Origin: Bufo bufo
Taxonomy: Eukaryota > Chordata > Amphibia > Anura > Bufonidae
NCBI RefSeq assembly: GCF_905171765.1
Contig: NC_053391.1
Coordinates: 657,605,750-657,669,749 of the forward strand
Direction: 5' to 3'
Length of the DNA: 64,000 nt
In this document: one piece after another, positions 11,522-21,990 of the stretch
Position numbering within the stretch: position 1 is the first letter of the stretch
How the letters are laid out: every line of letters begins with the position of its first letter
Made by a program: the position numbers and the translations under genes
Notes under the pieces: model-generated
Database searches by the model: none
What the model saw: only the letters and a program-made list of their open reading frames with translations
Told to the model about the DNA's origin: nothing

Positions 11522-12567
11522 GATGAAAATCACCACTGCGTCCAGCTCCCTAGTGCACGCCTCTCGGATCAGATAAAGATGCAAGAAGTAGTGTAGAGGC
11601 AGCACTATGCGGTATCCAGATAATGCGTCTATGTCAATGCAACAGCCTAGCCGTAGGCCCTTGATCCATCAGGCCATGAAAAACACATATAGAAAAGAAG
11701 ATGGCTTCGGCAGCATTCCGCAATATCAAAACGATCCTTTATTCGTACCTCCAGACACAATTGGCAACGTTTCGACTGTACACCAGTCTTTGTCAAGCCT
11801 AATGACATACATTCTGGTAGGCATATATATACCCCCCCACATAAAAGACACACCCCGTTACATCATCAGTACAAATCACTGCACAATAGTATACACATGT
11901 TGATATTACAACTCACAGTTAATGATATGTCCACCCCGCTCGTGTTGTTCACCTCGGCGTTCCAATATCTGTAATGCGCAGCCGCATCTCAATGTATTTG
12001 CATATCGGAAGTGTCATACGTTGCCATGACTCCCGGCGGCGCACGTGTCTCCAGCCAATGTGCTGCAGGACGCACTCACTGACGTCACAGCTTGTGCGTC
12101 CACCCCATGACCCACACTCAAGTGCGCACAACAGTGCGTCAATAGCGTTAGTCACGTGGGGTACGTAGCCAATGAAGACCCGGCGCGAACATCGGCGCCA
12201 TGGCAACGATGACGCCACGGTCACCACTACTTATTACATGTGTGATCTGTATCTAAAGTGGCCGGGTCTATATATTACAGAACCTCCGCTCACAGCGATA
12301 ATCACATGACTATAGAGGGAAATTAATCCTGACCCCACATATACACGCACATAACAGCTAATGGAAAAATGCATAACTTCATAAGTGTGGTGCACAATAA
12401 TCACACATAACCATCATCTGGATGGTGTATCCCATATATACATCACATATGGACCATCAACATGGTCCTTTGACATATAGACTAAAGACTGTTGCACCAG
12501 GGATGTGCCACATATATATTTAAAAACATGATGTCACTATACTGAGAGGACAAAACAGTGACAATCA

Positions 12568-13815
12568 TCAATCGATGGATGCGACATTAAACTCTAAATT
12601 CAGGCCAAAAGGTTGGAGGGACCTGAGGGTATGGATCCATTTAAGTTCCTTCTTCCTCAGGATTCCCTTCCTGTCCCCACCCCTTCTCAAGTATCCTACA
12701 CTGTCAATAACTCGAAATCTCAATTGATTAATGGAATGTTTACAGTCAATGAAGTGTTTTGCAACCGGTTTGTCAAGTGCACCTGTTCTAATTGTGCTTT
12801 TGTGTTTGTTAATTCTTTCCCTCAATTCCATCGTGGTCTCCCCCACATAGATCAAACTGCATGGGCACTGTATCATGTACACCACATCCGTGGATTTACA
12901 TGTAAAATGACCTTTGATCTTAAACCGTTTACCACTGTAGGGATGTGTAAAACCATCACCTTTCATGATGCCACCGCAGTTGCAACATGAAAGGCAAGGG
13001 AAATTACCATTCCTCAGTGGTGCTAGCCTTTTCTGTCTTTCGATGTCCTTCCCCCCTATATCCGCCTTCACCAATCTATCGCGTAGGTTAGGGCTCCGTT
13101 TGTATGCCATCATTGGGGGAACTGAAAATTCAGTGACTGTAGGCAATCCTTTCTGTAGGATCCGCCATTCCTGTCGTAGGATGTTGGCTATATTGCCGCT
13201 ATCACCCCCATAGATGGATACAAATGGAATGCGGGGGGTCTCCTGTTTTTGGGATTTCCTTACCAGAGTGGCACTACGTTCCATGGATGTAATCCTATGC
13301 TTAGTACGGTTGATCAATTTGATGGGATATCCTCTCCTGCTGAACTTATTACACATCTCATCTACCCTAATACCAAAGAGGGTGTCATCCGATACGATAC
13401 GGCGTACCCTAAGTAGCTGACTCCACGGGAGGGAGCTCACCATGTTCTGAGGGTGACTACTGTCATACATTAACAAGGTATTCCTGTCTGTAGGTTTTTG
13501 GAAGAGATCAGTACAGATCCTTCCATTGTGCACCTGAATTCGGACGTCAAGGAACTGCAGCTCACGGGCAGAATGCATCACGGTGAACTGCAGGTCCCGG
13601 ACCCCAGAATTCAGGTGCGCATGAAACTCATCCAGTTCAGGCACGGTGCCAGTCCAAATCAAGAAAATGTCGTCGATGTAGCGCCACCAGCACAGGACTC
13701 TCTCAAAAAATATGGAGCGATACACCAGCCGATCCTCGACCTCCGCCATGAAGATGTTTGCGTAGGTGGGGGCCACATTGGACCCCATCGCCACACCCCG
13801 CTTTTGCTGGTAGAA
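12568..13815 (-). pseudogene. PLE copy B ORF2, 5'-truncated RT/GIY-YIG
   Basis: The frame is open from the inverted junction to the stop at 12568 and begins inside the RT domain at FYQQKRGVAMG. It keeps RT motif B, the YIDD motif and the whole C-terminal linker and GIY-YIG domain, without the two frameshifts of copy A. RT motif A and everything upstream, including ORF1, are missing, so it cannot encode a working RT. The extra N-terminal residues in the open frame (13816-13875) are antisense reading of copy C. As the upstream tandem partner of A it occupies the position of a PLE 'pLTR'. Confidence 0.85.
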
Positions 13816-13822
13816 GGTCGTG

Positions 13823-15643
13823 ATGGACACATGTAAATATACTGATGAGATCACAAGGCAGGTAAGGGATGACAATGTCTATGAGATGTTGAGTAAGGAT
13901 CCAAGGTGGGACATAGCAGGTGTCATAGGGGTGCTATTGGATGAGGCTCTCAGCCAGGGAATCATTGATGATGAATTAAACAGCTTTTTGCGTGTAAGCC
14001 ATCCAATCACCCCTGTGATATATGTCTTACCAAAGATCCACAAGAGCCTTGTGGATCCCCCTGGCCGACCCATAGTGTCGGGCAGGGGCTCCATCTTCAA
14101 TCCTGTATCCATCTTTCTGGACAAGGTATTGCGGATCCACGCGACCACGGCCCCCTCCTATGTCAGGGATACTGGCCATTTCTTGACTAAACTGAATTCA
14201 CTTGACTTGCCGGCGGAATTTTTACTTGTGAGTTTTGATGTTGTATCCCTGTATACATCCATTGATCACTCCTATGGTTTAAATGTCGTCGATGTGGCCC
14301 TGGCCGGCACGGGGCTCTCTCTTGGGGCGCGCCGGCTGATCCTCGCCCTCTTGGAGGTTGTCCTGAGGAGGAATTACTTTCTCTTCGGTGACACCTTCTA
14401 CCAGCAAAAGCGGGGTGTGGCGATGGGGTCCAATGTGGCCCCCACCTACGCAAACATCTTCATGGCGGAGGTCGAGGATCGGCTGGTGTATCGCTCCATA
14501 TTTTTTGAGAGAGTCCTGTGCTGGTGGCGCTACATCGACGACATTTTCTTGATTTGGACTGGCACCGTGCCTGAACTGGATGAGTTTCATGCGCACCTGA
14601 ATTCTGGGGTCCGGGACCTGCAGTTCACCGTGATGCATTCTGCCCGTGAGCTGCAGTTCCTTGACGTCCGAATTCAGGTGCACAATGGAAGGATCTGTAC
14701 TGATCTCTTCCAAAAACCTACAGACAGGAATACCTTGTTAATGTATGACAGTAGTCACCCTCAGAACATGGTGAGCTCCCTCCCGTGGAGTCAGCTACTT
14801 AGGGTACGCCGTATCGTATCGGATGACACCCTCTTTGGTATTAGGGTAGATGAGATGTGTAATAAGTTCAGCAGGAGAGGATATCCCATCAAATTGATCA
14901 ACCGTACTAAGCATAGGATTACATCCATGGAACGTAGTGCCACTCTGGTAAGGAAATCCCAAAAACAGGAGACCCCCCGCATTCCATTTGTATCCATCTA
15001 TGGGGGTGATAGCGGCAATATAGCCAACATCCTACGACAGGAATGGCGGATCCTACAGAAAGGATTGCCTACAGTCACTGAATTTTCAGTTCCCCCAATG
15101 ATGGCATACAAACGGAGCCCTAACCTACGCGATAGATTGGTGAAGGCGGATATAGGGGGGAAGGACATCGAAAGACAGAAAAGGCTAGCACCACTGAGGA
15201 ATGGTAATTTCCCTTGCCTTTCATGTTGCAACTGCGGTGGCATCATGAAAGGTGATGGTTTTACACATCCCTACAGTGGTAAACGGTTTAAGATCAAAGG
15301 TCATTTTACATGTAAATCCACGGATGTGGTGTACATGATACAGTGCCCATGCAGTTTGATCTATGTGGGGGAGACCACGATGGAATTGAGGGAAAGAATT
15401 AACAAACACAAAAGCACAATTAGAACAGGTGCACTTGACAAACCGGTTGCAAAACACTTCATTGACTGTAAACATTCCATTAATCAATTGAGATTTCGAG
15501 TTATTGACAGTGTAGGATACTTGAGAAGGGGTGGGGACAGGAAGGGAATCCTGAGGAAGAAGGAACTTAAATGGATCCATACCCTCAGGTCCCTCCAACC
15601 TTTTGGCCTGAATTTAGAGTTTAATGTCGCATCCATCGATTGA
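13823..15643 (+). CDS. PLE copy C ORF2, partial but open RT/GIY-YIG frame
   Basis: 606 codons, open throughout, from an internal Met (MDTCKYTDE) to TGA; it matches residues 157 onward of the full ORF2. Motifs in order: YVLPKIHKS and PGRPIVSGRGS; RT motif A, FDVVSLYTSI (14233-14262); motif B, GVAMGSNVAPTYANIF (from 14414); motif C, YIDDIFLIW (14531-14557); a Cys-rich linker CLSCCNCGG (about 15215); and GIY-YIG endonuclease signatures VVYMIQC and LIYVGET with RERINKH (about 15325-15400). PLE RTs are related to telomerase and pair with a GIY-YIG nuclease that nicks the target. The first 156 residues and ORF1 are missing, and the ATG is internal, so function alone is doubtful. It is the best template for the family's intact catalytic region. 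Confidence 0.88.
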   Translation: MDTCKYTDEITRQVRDDNVYEMLSKDPRWDIAGVIGVLLDEALSQGIIDDELNSFLRVSHPITPVIYVLPKIHKSLVDPPGRPIVSGRGSIFNPVSIFLDKVLRIHATTAPSYVRDTGHFLTKLNSLDLPAEFLLVSFDVVSLYTSIDHSYGLNVVDVALAGTGLSLGARRLILALLEVVLRRNYFLFGDTFYQQKRGVAMGSNVAPTYANIFMAEVEDRLVYRSIFFERVLCWWRYIDDIFLIWTGTVPELDEFHAHLNSGVRDLQFTVMHSARELQFLDVRIQVHNGRICTDLFQKPTDRNTLLMYDSSHPQNMVSSLPWSQLLRVRRIVSDDTLFGIRVDEMCNKFSRRGYPIKLINRTKHRITSMERSATLVRKSQKQETPRIPFVSIYGGDSGNIANILRQEWRILQKGLPTVTEFSVPPMMAYKRSPNLRDRLVKADIGGKDIERQKRLAPLRNGNFPCLSCCNCGGIMKGDGFTHPYSGKRFKIKGHFTCKSTDVVYMIQCPCSLIYVGETTMELRERINKHKSTIRTGALDKPVAKHFIDCKHSINQLRFRVIDSVGYLRRGGDRKGILRKKELKWIHTLRSLQPFGLNLEFNVASID

Positions 15644-16522
15644 TGATTGTCACTGTTTTGTCCTCTCAGTATAGTGACATCATGTTTTTAAATATATATG
15701 TGGCACATCCCTGGTGCAACAGTCTTTAGTCTATATGTCAAAGGACCATGTTGATGGTCCATATGTGATGTATATATGGGATACACCATCCAGATGATGG
15801 TTATGTGTGATTATTGTGCACCACACTTATGAAGTTATGCATTTTTCCATTAGCTGTTATGTGCGTGTATATGTGGGGTCAGGATTAATTTCCCTCTATA
15901 GTCATGTGATTATCGCTGTGAGCGGAGGTTCTGTAATATATAGACCCGGCCACTTTAGATACAGATCACACATGTAATAAGTAGTGGTGACCGTGGCGTC
16001 ATCGTTGCCATGGCGCCGATGTTCGCGCCGGGTCTTCATTGGCTACGTACCCCACGTGACTAACGCTATTGACGCACTGTTGTGCGCACTTGAGTGTGGG
16101 TCATGGGGTGGACGCACAAGCTGTGACGTCAGTGAGTGCGTCCTGCAGCACATTGGCTGGAGACACGTGCGCCGCCGGGAGTCATGGCAACGTATGACAC
16201 TTCCGATATGCAAATACATTGAGATGCGGCTGCGCATTACAGATATTGGAACGCCGAGGTGAACAACACGAGCGGGGTGGACATATCATTAACTGTGAGT
16301 TGTAATATCAACATGTGTATACTATTGTGCAGTGATTTGTACTGATGATGTAACGGGGTGTGTCTTTTATGTGGGGGGTATATATATGCCTACCAGAATG
16401 TATGTCATTAGGCTTGACAAAGACTGGTGTACAGTCGAAACGTTGCCAATTGTGTCTGGAGGTACGAATAAAGGATCGTTTTGATATTGCGGAATGCTGC
16501 CGAAGCCATCTTCTTTTCTATA
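15644..16522 (+). other. PLE copy C 3' region, ends before the family terminus
   Basis: Matches the 3' regions of A and B but stops at TTCTATA, about 120 bases short of their shared terminus (CTACACTACTTCTT). An AATAAA lies at 16467-16472. It is followed directly by the right target duplication. Confidence 0.75.
16422..16441 (+). other. hammerhead-like hairpin followed by GAAAC (copy C)
   Basis: GACTG-GTGTA-CAGTC forms a 5-bp stem with a 5-base loop, directly followed by GAAAC. The preceding bases are TTGACAA, against the hammerhead core CUGANGA. Hammerhead ribozymes are known from PLEs, and this has their stem II plus GAAAC layout. Two core positions differ, including the G that acts in catalysis, and no convincing stem I is seen. 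It is best read as a ribozyme relic or look-alike. The same motif is in copy A (7610-7629, minus) and copy B (11769-11788, minus). Confidence 0.4.
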
Positions 16523-16536
16523 TTCAATTAGGCCAC
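16523..16536. repeat. right 14-bp target duplication of the PLE insertion
   Basis: Exact second copy of TTCAATTAGGCCAC (see 7409-7422). Confidence 0.92.
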
Positions 16537-17266
16537 GTCCGGATTGTCACTGGCAATTTTTGGGAAGAAAAAAAATAAAATGAGAAAGCAGATTACGGTA
16601 CAAATTTTTTTTCTGCCTATGGAGCTGTGTGAGTTTTTTTTTTAGTTTTTTTTAAGGGAAGAGCTACAGTTTTTATTAATACCATTTTGGGATACATGCT
16701 ATGTTTTGATCATTTTTTATTCATTCTTTTGGGGAGACAATGTGACCGAAAATGAAACTTTTCACATGAGAAATTGTAAAAAAAATTTTCTTTTATTTCA
16801 ACTTTTTAATATTTGTAAAAACTTTTTTCAGCAGTTTTTTTTTTTTTTTTAACAGTCATTGGCTGCAGCAGTCACATGAGCCGGCGTCAAAGGAGATGTT
16901 GATGCGGGGAGACCAAAGACCCGCAAAGCTGGCAGAGCAGCAATGGAGCTGAAACCCAGCAGGTAAGTATGATTACCACCATGGGTCCAGCCACACTGGG
17001 AGGAAGTGTGTGTGGGGGGGAAGGGGGGGTCTGTAGAAAAGTTCCCCATAAGTGAACAACCCCTTTAAGCATAGAAGCGGAATTTAAACGAAAAAAAACA
17101 CAACAATGTAGTAAATGATTTTGAATAAAACTATGAATCAATCTGCTCAGTTCCTCTTCTATAACGTCATGAGACAATCCCTTTGACATAAGAAAGATTG
17201 ATTACTCGGCGTAAGGTAAAAGCAGACAGCGGAGGGTGGTCTCCCCGGTAAGAAGTCACTCAATTA
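16537..17266. other. unassigned, T-rich, with a T2-like right end
   Basis: Several long T-runs (16620-16660, 16830-16850). GAACAACCCCTTTAA at about 17055-17069 looks like the right end of a T2-like MITE; its left end was not found and may have been lost with the PLE target region. The short minus frames here are shadows. Confidence 0.4.
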
Positions 17267-17444
17267 GGCTGCTTTCACACAGTCAGTGTTTGATCAGTGA
17301 TTTCCATCAGTGATTGTGAGTCAAAACCAGGAGCATACTATACAGAGATAAGGTATAAGGGAAAGATCTGCACTTGTTCTGTGTTTTTGACCCGCGCCGG
17401 GTTTTGGCTCCCAATCACTGATGGAAATAACTGACCAAACAACC
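17267..17444. mobile_element. Harbinger-like MITE
   Basis: TTA at 17264-17266 and 17445-17447 flanks a palindromic element whose left end is GGCTGCTTTCACACAG. The internal arms GATTTCCATCAGTGATTG and CAATCACTGATGGAAAT are inverted. It is non-coding. Confidence 0.65.
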
Positions 17445-17447
17445 TTA

Positions 17448-18591
17448 GAGACAATTGGACTATTTTATTCAACCGATGTATTAACGGGTTCTTTAGATTT
17501 ACTTATTGATGACATACAACATACCACTGGAGTCACAACTCATTAGAAGATGCAGCGCCACCTCTGCTTGTGGCTGGTATTACAGCTCAGTTGCAGTTGA
17601 CTTGAATTGAGCAGAACTGTAATAACAGATACAATGCAGGTGAAGGTTGTTCTATCTTCTCCCTCCGTTCCTTCGAAAGCACCACCTCATACAACACAGG
17701 GATGATTCCTGACAGTCCTGCAACATGTTTGCAACCTCTACCAATGAATCTTCTTGACATGCCTTCCATCCACACCGTATTAGCCCGGTTCCTAAGTGCT
17801 ATTATTTGGTCTTCATTCCCAGAATTTAGAATCTTCAGCTGTGGTTTTTTCGATGGAAAGAGACCAGGAAAGTGAAAAAGTCTTATGAGCAAAGCAATCA
17901 ACAACACAAAGCCAAGATTATCTTTGTTTAGCCAACAAATCCAAGTTTCCCTCCATCGTTCATGCAAAATATCAATTAAATTCAGTCAGTGGAAATAAAA
18001 TATTTGTCCTGGTGATCCATCATCAGATTATTACGTATTGAACGCAACAGATGAAACCTCTGGCCTCATAGACCTGTCATTGGGGAATTTAGGGAGCCAG
18101 CTGCTGGCAAATTGGGTGTTTGTAGAGAAAAACCAGCTGAAGTTTCTCCAACAAGTGGCAAGTGAAAAACAAATGCGGGTTCTCTAATAATTCGGTACAT
18201 TTATAAACCAATCACGTACCATAAAAAAGCAAATACAAATTGCTTGGAGGATGTCCCAGCAATAAGTTCAAATCACAGTCAACCATGATTTTCATCAGTG
18301 ACTAATAGATTAGCGAAAGGGGTTGTCCATTTTGAACAATCGTTTTTTTGCTGGAAGGGTCTGTGAAGATGTCTAGATGTGTCCTACAGATGGATGCAAT
18401 CAGTTGTGATCGGTGGAGGAATCCGGAAGCAAGTGTTCAATATTCCTGCAGTGCCACCACAGGTGAAATGAAGTATTACACGGTTCTAATTAAATTTACT
18501 AGACTGTCTACCTACTTCACACTCGTAGTCACTCTCTACTATGTCAAATACGTAGATGACAGCTTTATATAAAGTATCGTTCAAAGATTAC
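17448..18591. other. mostly unassigned; unrecognised minus ORF 17587-17967
   Basis: The minus-strand frame 17587-17967 (126 codons) contains a hydrophobic stretch LGFVLLIALLIRLF (about residues 18-31) that could be a membrane segment, then a basic region. I recognise no family, and no splice or promoter context supports it. 17880-18300 is free of obvious repeats. 18320-18560 resembles 54000-54180 (shared GCAGYGCCACCACAGGT segment), so it is repeat-derived. Confidence 0.3.
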
Positions 18592-19557
18592 TTAAATGGG
18601 TTGTCCGAGTAATTTTTTTGTTCTTTCTATGTTTCTAACTAGGCAAATATAACAACTTTACAATTAACTCACTTTATCTCCAGTGCCTAGTTTCTCAGAT
18701 TTGACTGAGGGTCACATGACCTGTGATGTCAGCTTCTCTCCCTGCTCTGATAAAGGTCGTTTACAAGCCTGTAAACGAGACGTCACTGTGCTGGCCACGC
18801 CCCCTTCACTGCCGTCTGCTCTTTCCTAGGATTTTTAACCCCTTTCAGCTGCACAGACTGGGTAACTGCAGGCATTGACAATTCTGGGCACAGGAGCTGA
18901 CAGACTAGAGAGAGCATTGTACAAGAAGGTAGGGGGAAGATCCTGTGTGTATTAGCAGTCCCACAGCTGGGACTTGTAGTTCTACACTTACAAGTTGCTG
19001 TTCATTCTCCCAGCACTCAGGGCAGCTCTTGTATCCACTCCCTTAGCAGTGTCATTATACAGCTGGGACTTGTAGTCCTACACATACAACATGCTGCTGA
19101 GTCTCCCAGCAGGCAGATATGTCACTCAGGGCAGCTCTTGTATCCACTCCCTTAGCAGTGTCATTATACAGCTGGGACTTGTAGTCCTACACATACAACA
19201 TGCTGCTGAGTCTCCCAGCAGGCAGACATGTCACTCAGGGCAGCTCTTGTATCCACTCCCTTAGCAGTGTCATTATACAGCTGGGACTTGTAGTCCTACA
19301 CATACAACATGCTGCAGAGTCTCCCAGCAGGCAGACATGTCACTCAGGGCAGCTCTTGCATCCACTCCCTTAGCAGAGCAGGGGGAGGGGCAGAGATTGT
19401 TTTTATTGCATGTAAACAAAGGGCCAGAAAAGAACCAGGGAAATGAGGAAATATATATCTTTTTTGCATAAAACTTGCTTAGCTTAGTTATACATTGCTG
19501 CCCATCAGATTTTCAGTGCTATATATATTTTTTTCATAACTCGGACAACCCCTTTAA
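18592..19557. mobile_element. T2-like MITE carrying a 109-bp tandem repeat
   Basis: TTAAATGGGTTGTCCGAG at the left and CTCGGACAACCCCTTTAA at the right are inverted ends in TTAA targets. T2-MITEs have TTAAAGGRR ends and are linked to the Kolobok superfamily. The 966-bp element is expanded by an internal tandem array (18965-19376). It has no coding capacity. Confidence 0.75.
18965..19376. repeat. 109-bp tandem repeat inside the T2-like MITE
   Basis: About four units starting AGCTGGGACTTGTAG. The start GTCATTATAC recurs at 19051, 19160 and 19269, a spacing of exactly 109. The first unit is shorter (96) because it lacks the GCAGGCAGATATGTC segment. Units two to four are almost identical. Confidence 0.85.
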
Positions 19558-19677
19558 TACAAATGTACTAATACTAAAGAAATGAGTGCAATGGATTTCC
19601 TTAAACCATAAAAATACTCTTTATTTAAACATGATTAAAAATAATGATAACATCATGATTAATGTATATTGATATTA

Positions 19678-20103
19678 GGCTACTTTCACACTCGCGTTTT
19701 GTGCGGATCCGTCTTGTATCTGAACCGATAATGCAAACGCTTGTATCCGTTAATAACGGATCCGTTTGCATTATTCATTAGAAAAAAAGTCTAAGTCAGA
19801 ACGGATCCGTCCTGACTTACATTGAAAGTCAATGGGGGACGGATCAGTTTTCAATTGCACCATATTGTGTCAGGATCCGTTAGGCTCCGCATCGTCAGAC
19901 GGTCACCAAAACGCTGCAAGCTGCGTTTTAGTGACCTTCTAAAAAACGCAACGGAGGCGAAACGCAGCCAAACTGATGCATTCTGAACAGATCCTTATCC
20001 ATTCAGAATGCATTGGGGATGAACTGATCCGTTTTGGGCCGCTTGTGAGAGCCCTCAAACGGATCTCACAAGCGGACCCAGAAACGCCAGTGGGAAAGTA
20101 GCC
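19678..20103 (+). mobile_element. Harbinger-like MITE, family 1
   Basis: TTA at 19675-19677 and 20104-20106 flanks GGCTACTTTCACAC and its inverted partner. It has the same orientation and interior as 1303-2258 but lacks the nested insertion. Confidence 0.8.
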
Positions 20104-20106
20104 TTA

Positions 20107-20679
20107 GTCGGCAATACACAAAACAATGTGTTCACCACTATAACAACCCCCAAACTATCACATACAATAAAGTGACTTGTGCCATATGCCAGAGTTAAAC
20201 TGATAAAGCTGCCTATTCATAGAATGGTGACCCGTTAAGGATAGCAGAGATAAGAATACTAATTAATTAAGGGCGACCAACGCCTCTAAAAAGTACTACA
20301 TTTAAACTATGCTACTCCTCAGCTATTCAGTGACTCTCAACAATGCAAACTTTGCAGTACGTATTAAAATCTAACAAAATCATACCAAAGGGTGATGGGG
20401 CTGGTGGTGAAAAGCTCCTCGAGGCGCGTATCGCGGTCTCGCTTCCACGGGAGGAGTGGTTTAAAAAAGGGTGAGGGATCTAATTAAAGGACGGAGCAGC
20501 CAATAGTTAGCTATATTGAACGTCATGTGATATTTGTTTCATCACAGTCATATTAGCGGCGCATGGCCTATCATATCTGCTTCCGCCCTTGCCCGAGAGG
20601 GCAATCACCACATGATCACGGGGATTAACATCGCCAGCGCCGGAACTCCAGACTGTGGAAATTAAAGTACTGCGGGTTA
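20107..20679. other. unassigned; GC-rich centre
   Basis: No gene. The segment 20395-20450 is CpG-rich (GAGGCGCGTATCGCGGTCTC), and 20560-20640 has a similar composition. This could be an untranslated part of another PLE-like element, but I found no coding match. Confidence 0.25.
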
Positions 20680-21104
20680 GGCTACTTTCACACTGGCTTT
20701 TCTGGGTCCTCTTGTGAAATCCGTTTCAGGGCTCTCAGAAGCGGCCCAAAACGGATCAGTTCAGCCGCAATGCATTCTGAATGGATAAGGATCTGCTCAG
20801 AATGCATCAGTTTGACAGCGTTTTGGTGTCCGCCTGACGATGCGGAGCCAAACTGATCCGTCCTGACTCAATGGGGGACGGATCCGTTTTCACTGACGCA
20901 ATATGGTGCAATTGAAAACGGATCTGTCCCCCATTGACTTTCAATGTAAGTCAGGACGGATCCGTTTTGACTTAGACTTTTTTTTTGTTCATGGTAATGC
21001 AAACGGATCCGTTCTGAACGGATACAAGCGTTTGCATTATAGGCGCGGATCCGTCTGTGCAGATACCAGAAGGATCCGGACCGAACGCAGGTGTGAAAAT
21101 AGCC
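20680..21104 (-). mobile_element. Harbinger-like MITE, family 1, inverted copy
   Basis: TTA at 20677-20679 precedes GGCTACTTTCACAC. The right end TAGCC is followed by TAA at 21105-21107. It is inverted relative to 19678-20103. The TAA on its right side is shared with the next element, so the two abut. Confidence 0.75.
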
Positions 21105-21107
21105 TAA

Positions 21108-21987
21108 GGCCCCTTTCACACGAGCGAGTATTCCGCGCGGATGCGATGCGTGAGTTGAACGCATTGCACCCGCACTGAATGCCGACCCATTCATTTCTAT
21201 GGGGCTGTGCACACGAGCGGTGATTTTCACGCATCACTTGTGCGTTGCGTAAAAATCGCAGCATGCTCCTCTTTGTGCGTTTTTCACGTAACGCAGGCCC
21301 CATAGAAATGAATAGGGTTGCGTGAAAATCACAAGCATCCGCAAGCAAGTGCGGATGCGGTGCGCTTTTCACGCACGGTTGCTAGGAGACGATCGGGATG
21401 GGGACCCGATCATTATTATTTTCCCTCATAACATGGTTATAAGGGAAAATAATAGCATTCTGAATACAGACTGCATAGTACAATAGCGCTGGAGGGGTTA
21501 AAAAAAATTAATAATAATTAAACTCACCTTAGTCCCCTTGATCGCGCAGCCGGCATCTCTTCTGTCTCCTTCTTTGCTGATTGCAGGAAAAGGACCTGTG
21601 GTGACGTCACTCTGGTCATCACATGATCCATCACATGATCTTTTACCATGGTGATGGATCATGTGATGGACCATGTGACGACCGGAGTGACGTCACCACA
21701 GGTTATTTTCCTGCACACAGCAAAGAAGGAGACAGAAGAGATGCTGCCTGCGCGATCAAGTGGACTAAGGTGAGTTTAATTATTTTTTTGTTTTTTTAAC
21801 CCCTCCAGCGCTATTTTACTATGCATTCTGTAATCAGAATGCTATTATTTTCCCTTATAACCATGTTATAAGGGAAAATAATACAATCTACAGAACACCG
21901 ATCCCAAGCCCGAACTTCTGCGCACTCGCGCAGAAAAATCGTGCATGTTCCCGCAACTTTTCCCGCAACGCCCGTGTGAACTCAGCC
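21108..21987. mobile_element. Harbinger-like MITE with a large internal palindrome
   Basis: TAA at 21105-21107 and 21988-21990 flanks ends GGCCCCTTTCACACGAGCG and CGCCCGTGTGAACTCAGCC. The middle is a foldback: 21416-21640 is nearly the inverse of 21655-21883. The arms contain CCTTATAACCATG, GGTGACGTCAC and GATGGATCATGTGATGG. The short frames at its left side are shadows. Confidence 0.75.
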
Positions 21988-21990
21988 TAA

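Larger units (their letters stand above)
7423..16522. mobile_element. composite Penelope-like element insertion (three copies)
   Basis: Everything between the two 14-bp duplications belongs to one PLE family. Copy A (7423-11582, minus) carries both ORFs. Copy B (11583 to about 13817, minus) is 5'-truncated and lies directly upstream of A in tandem. Copy C (about 13818-16522, plus) is 5'-truncated and faces away from B. The B/C head-to-head junction carries the trinucleotide GGT (13816-13818), which fits either parent sequence and is therefore a 3-bp microhomology. B and C form inverted arms of about 2.13 kb that differ by roughly one homopolymer base. Partial tandem and inverted copies are characteristic of PLE insertions. 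The family is endonuclease-bearing (GIY-YIG), in the Poseidon/Neptune range; the exact clade was not determined. Confidence 0.9.

Noticed and set aside
15984..16262. CpG-rich 3' part of the PLE as a host CpG island or promoter
   Set aside because: It occurs in all three element copies, so it belongs to the element, not a host gene.
7423..16536. CRISPR-like or prokaryotic operon reading of the repeated block
   Set aside because: Repeats are kilobase element copies with RT and GIY-YIG genes; no short spacer structure exists anywhere in the window.
18965..19376. 109-bp repeat as a centromeric satellite
   Set aside because: Only about four units and enclosed by MITE ends.
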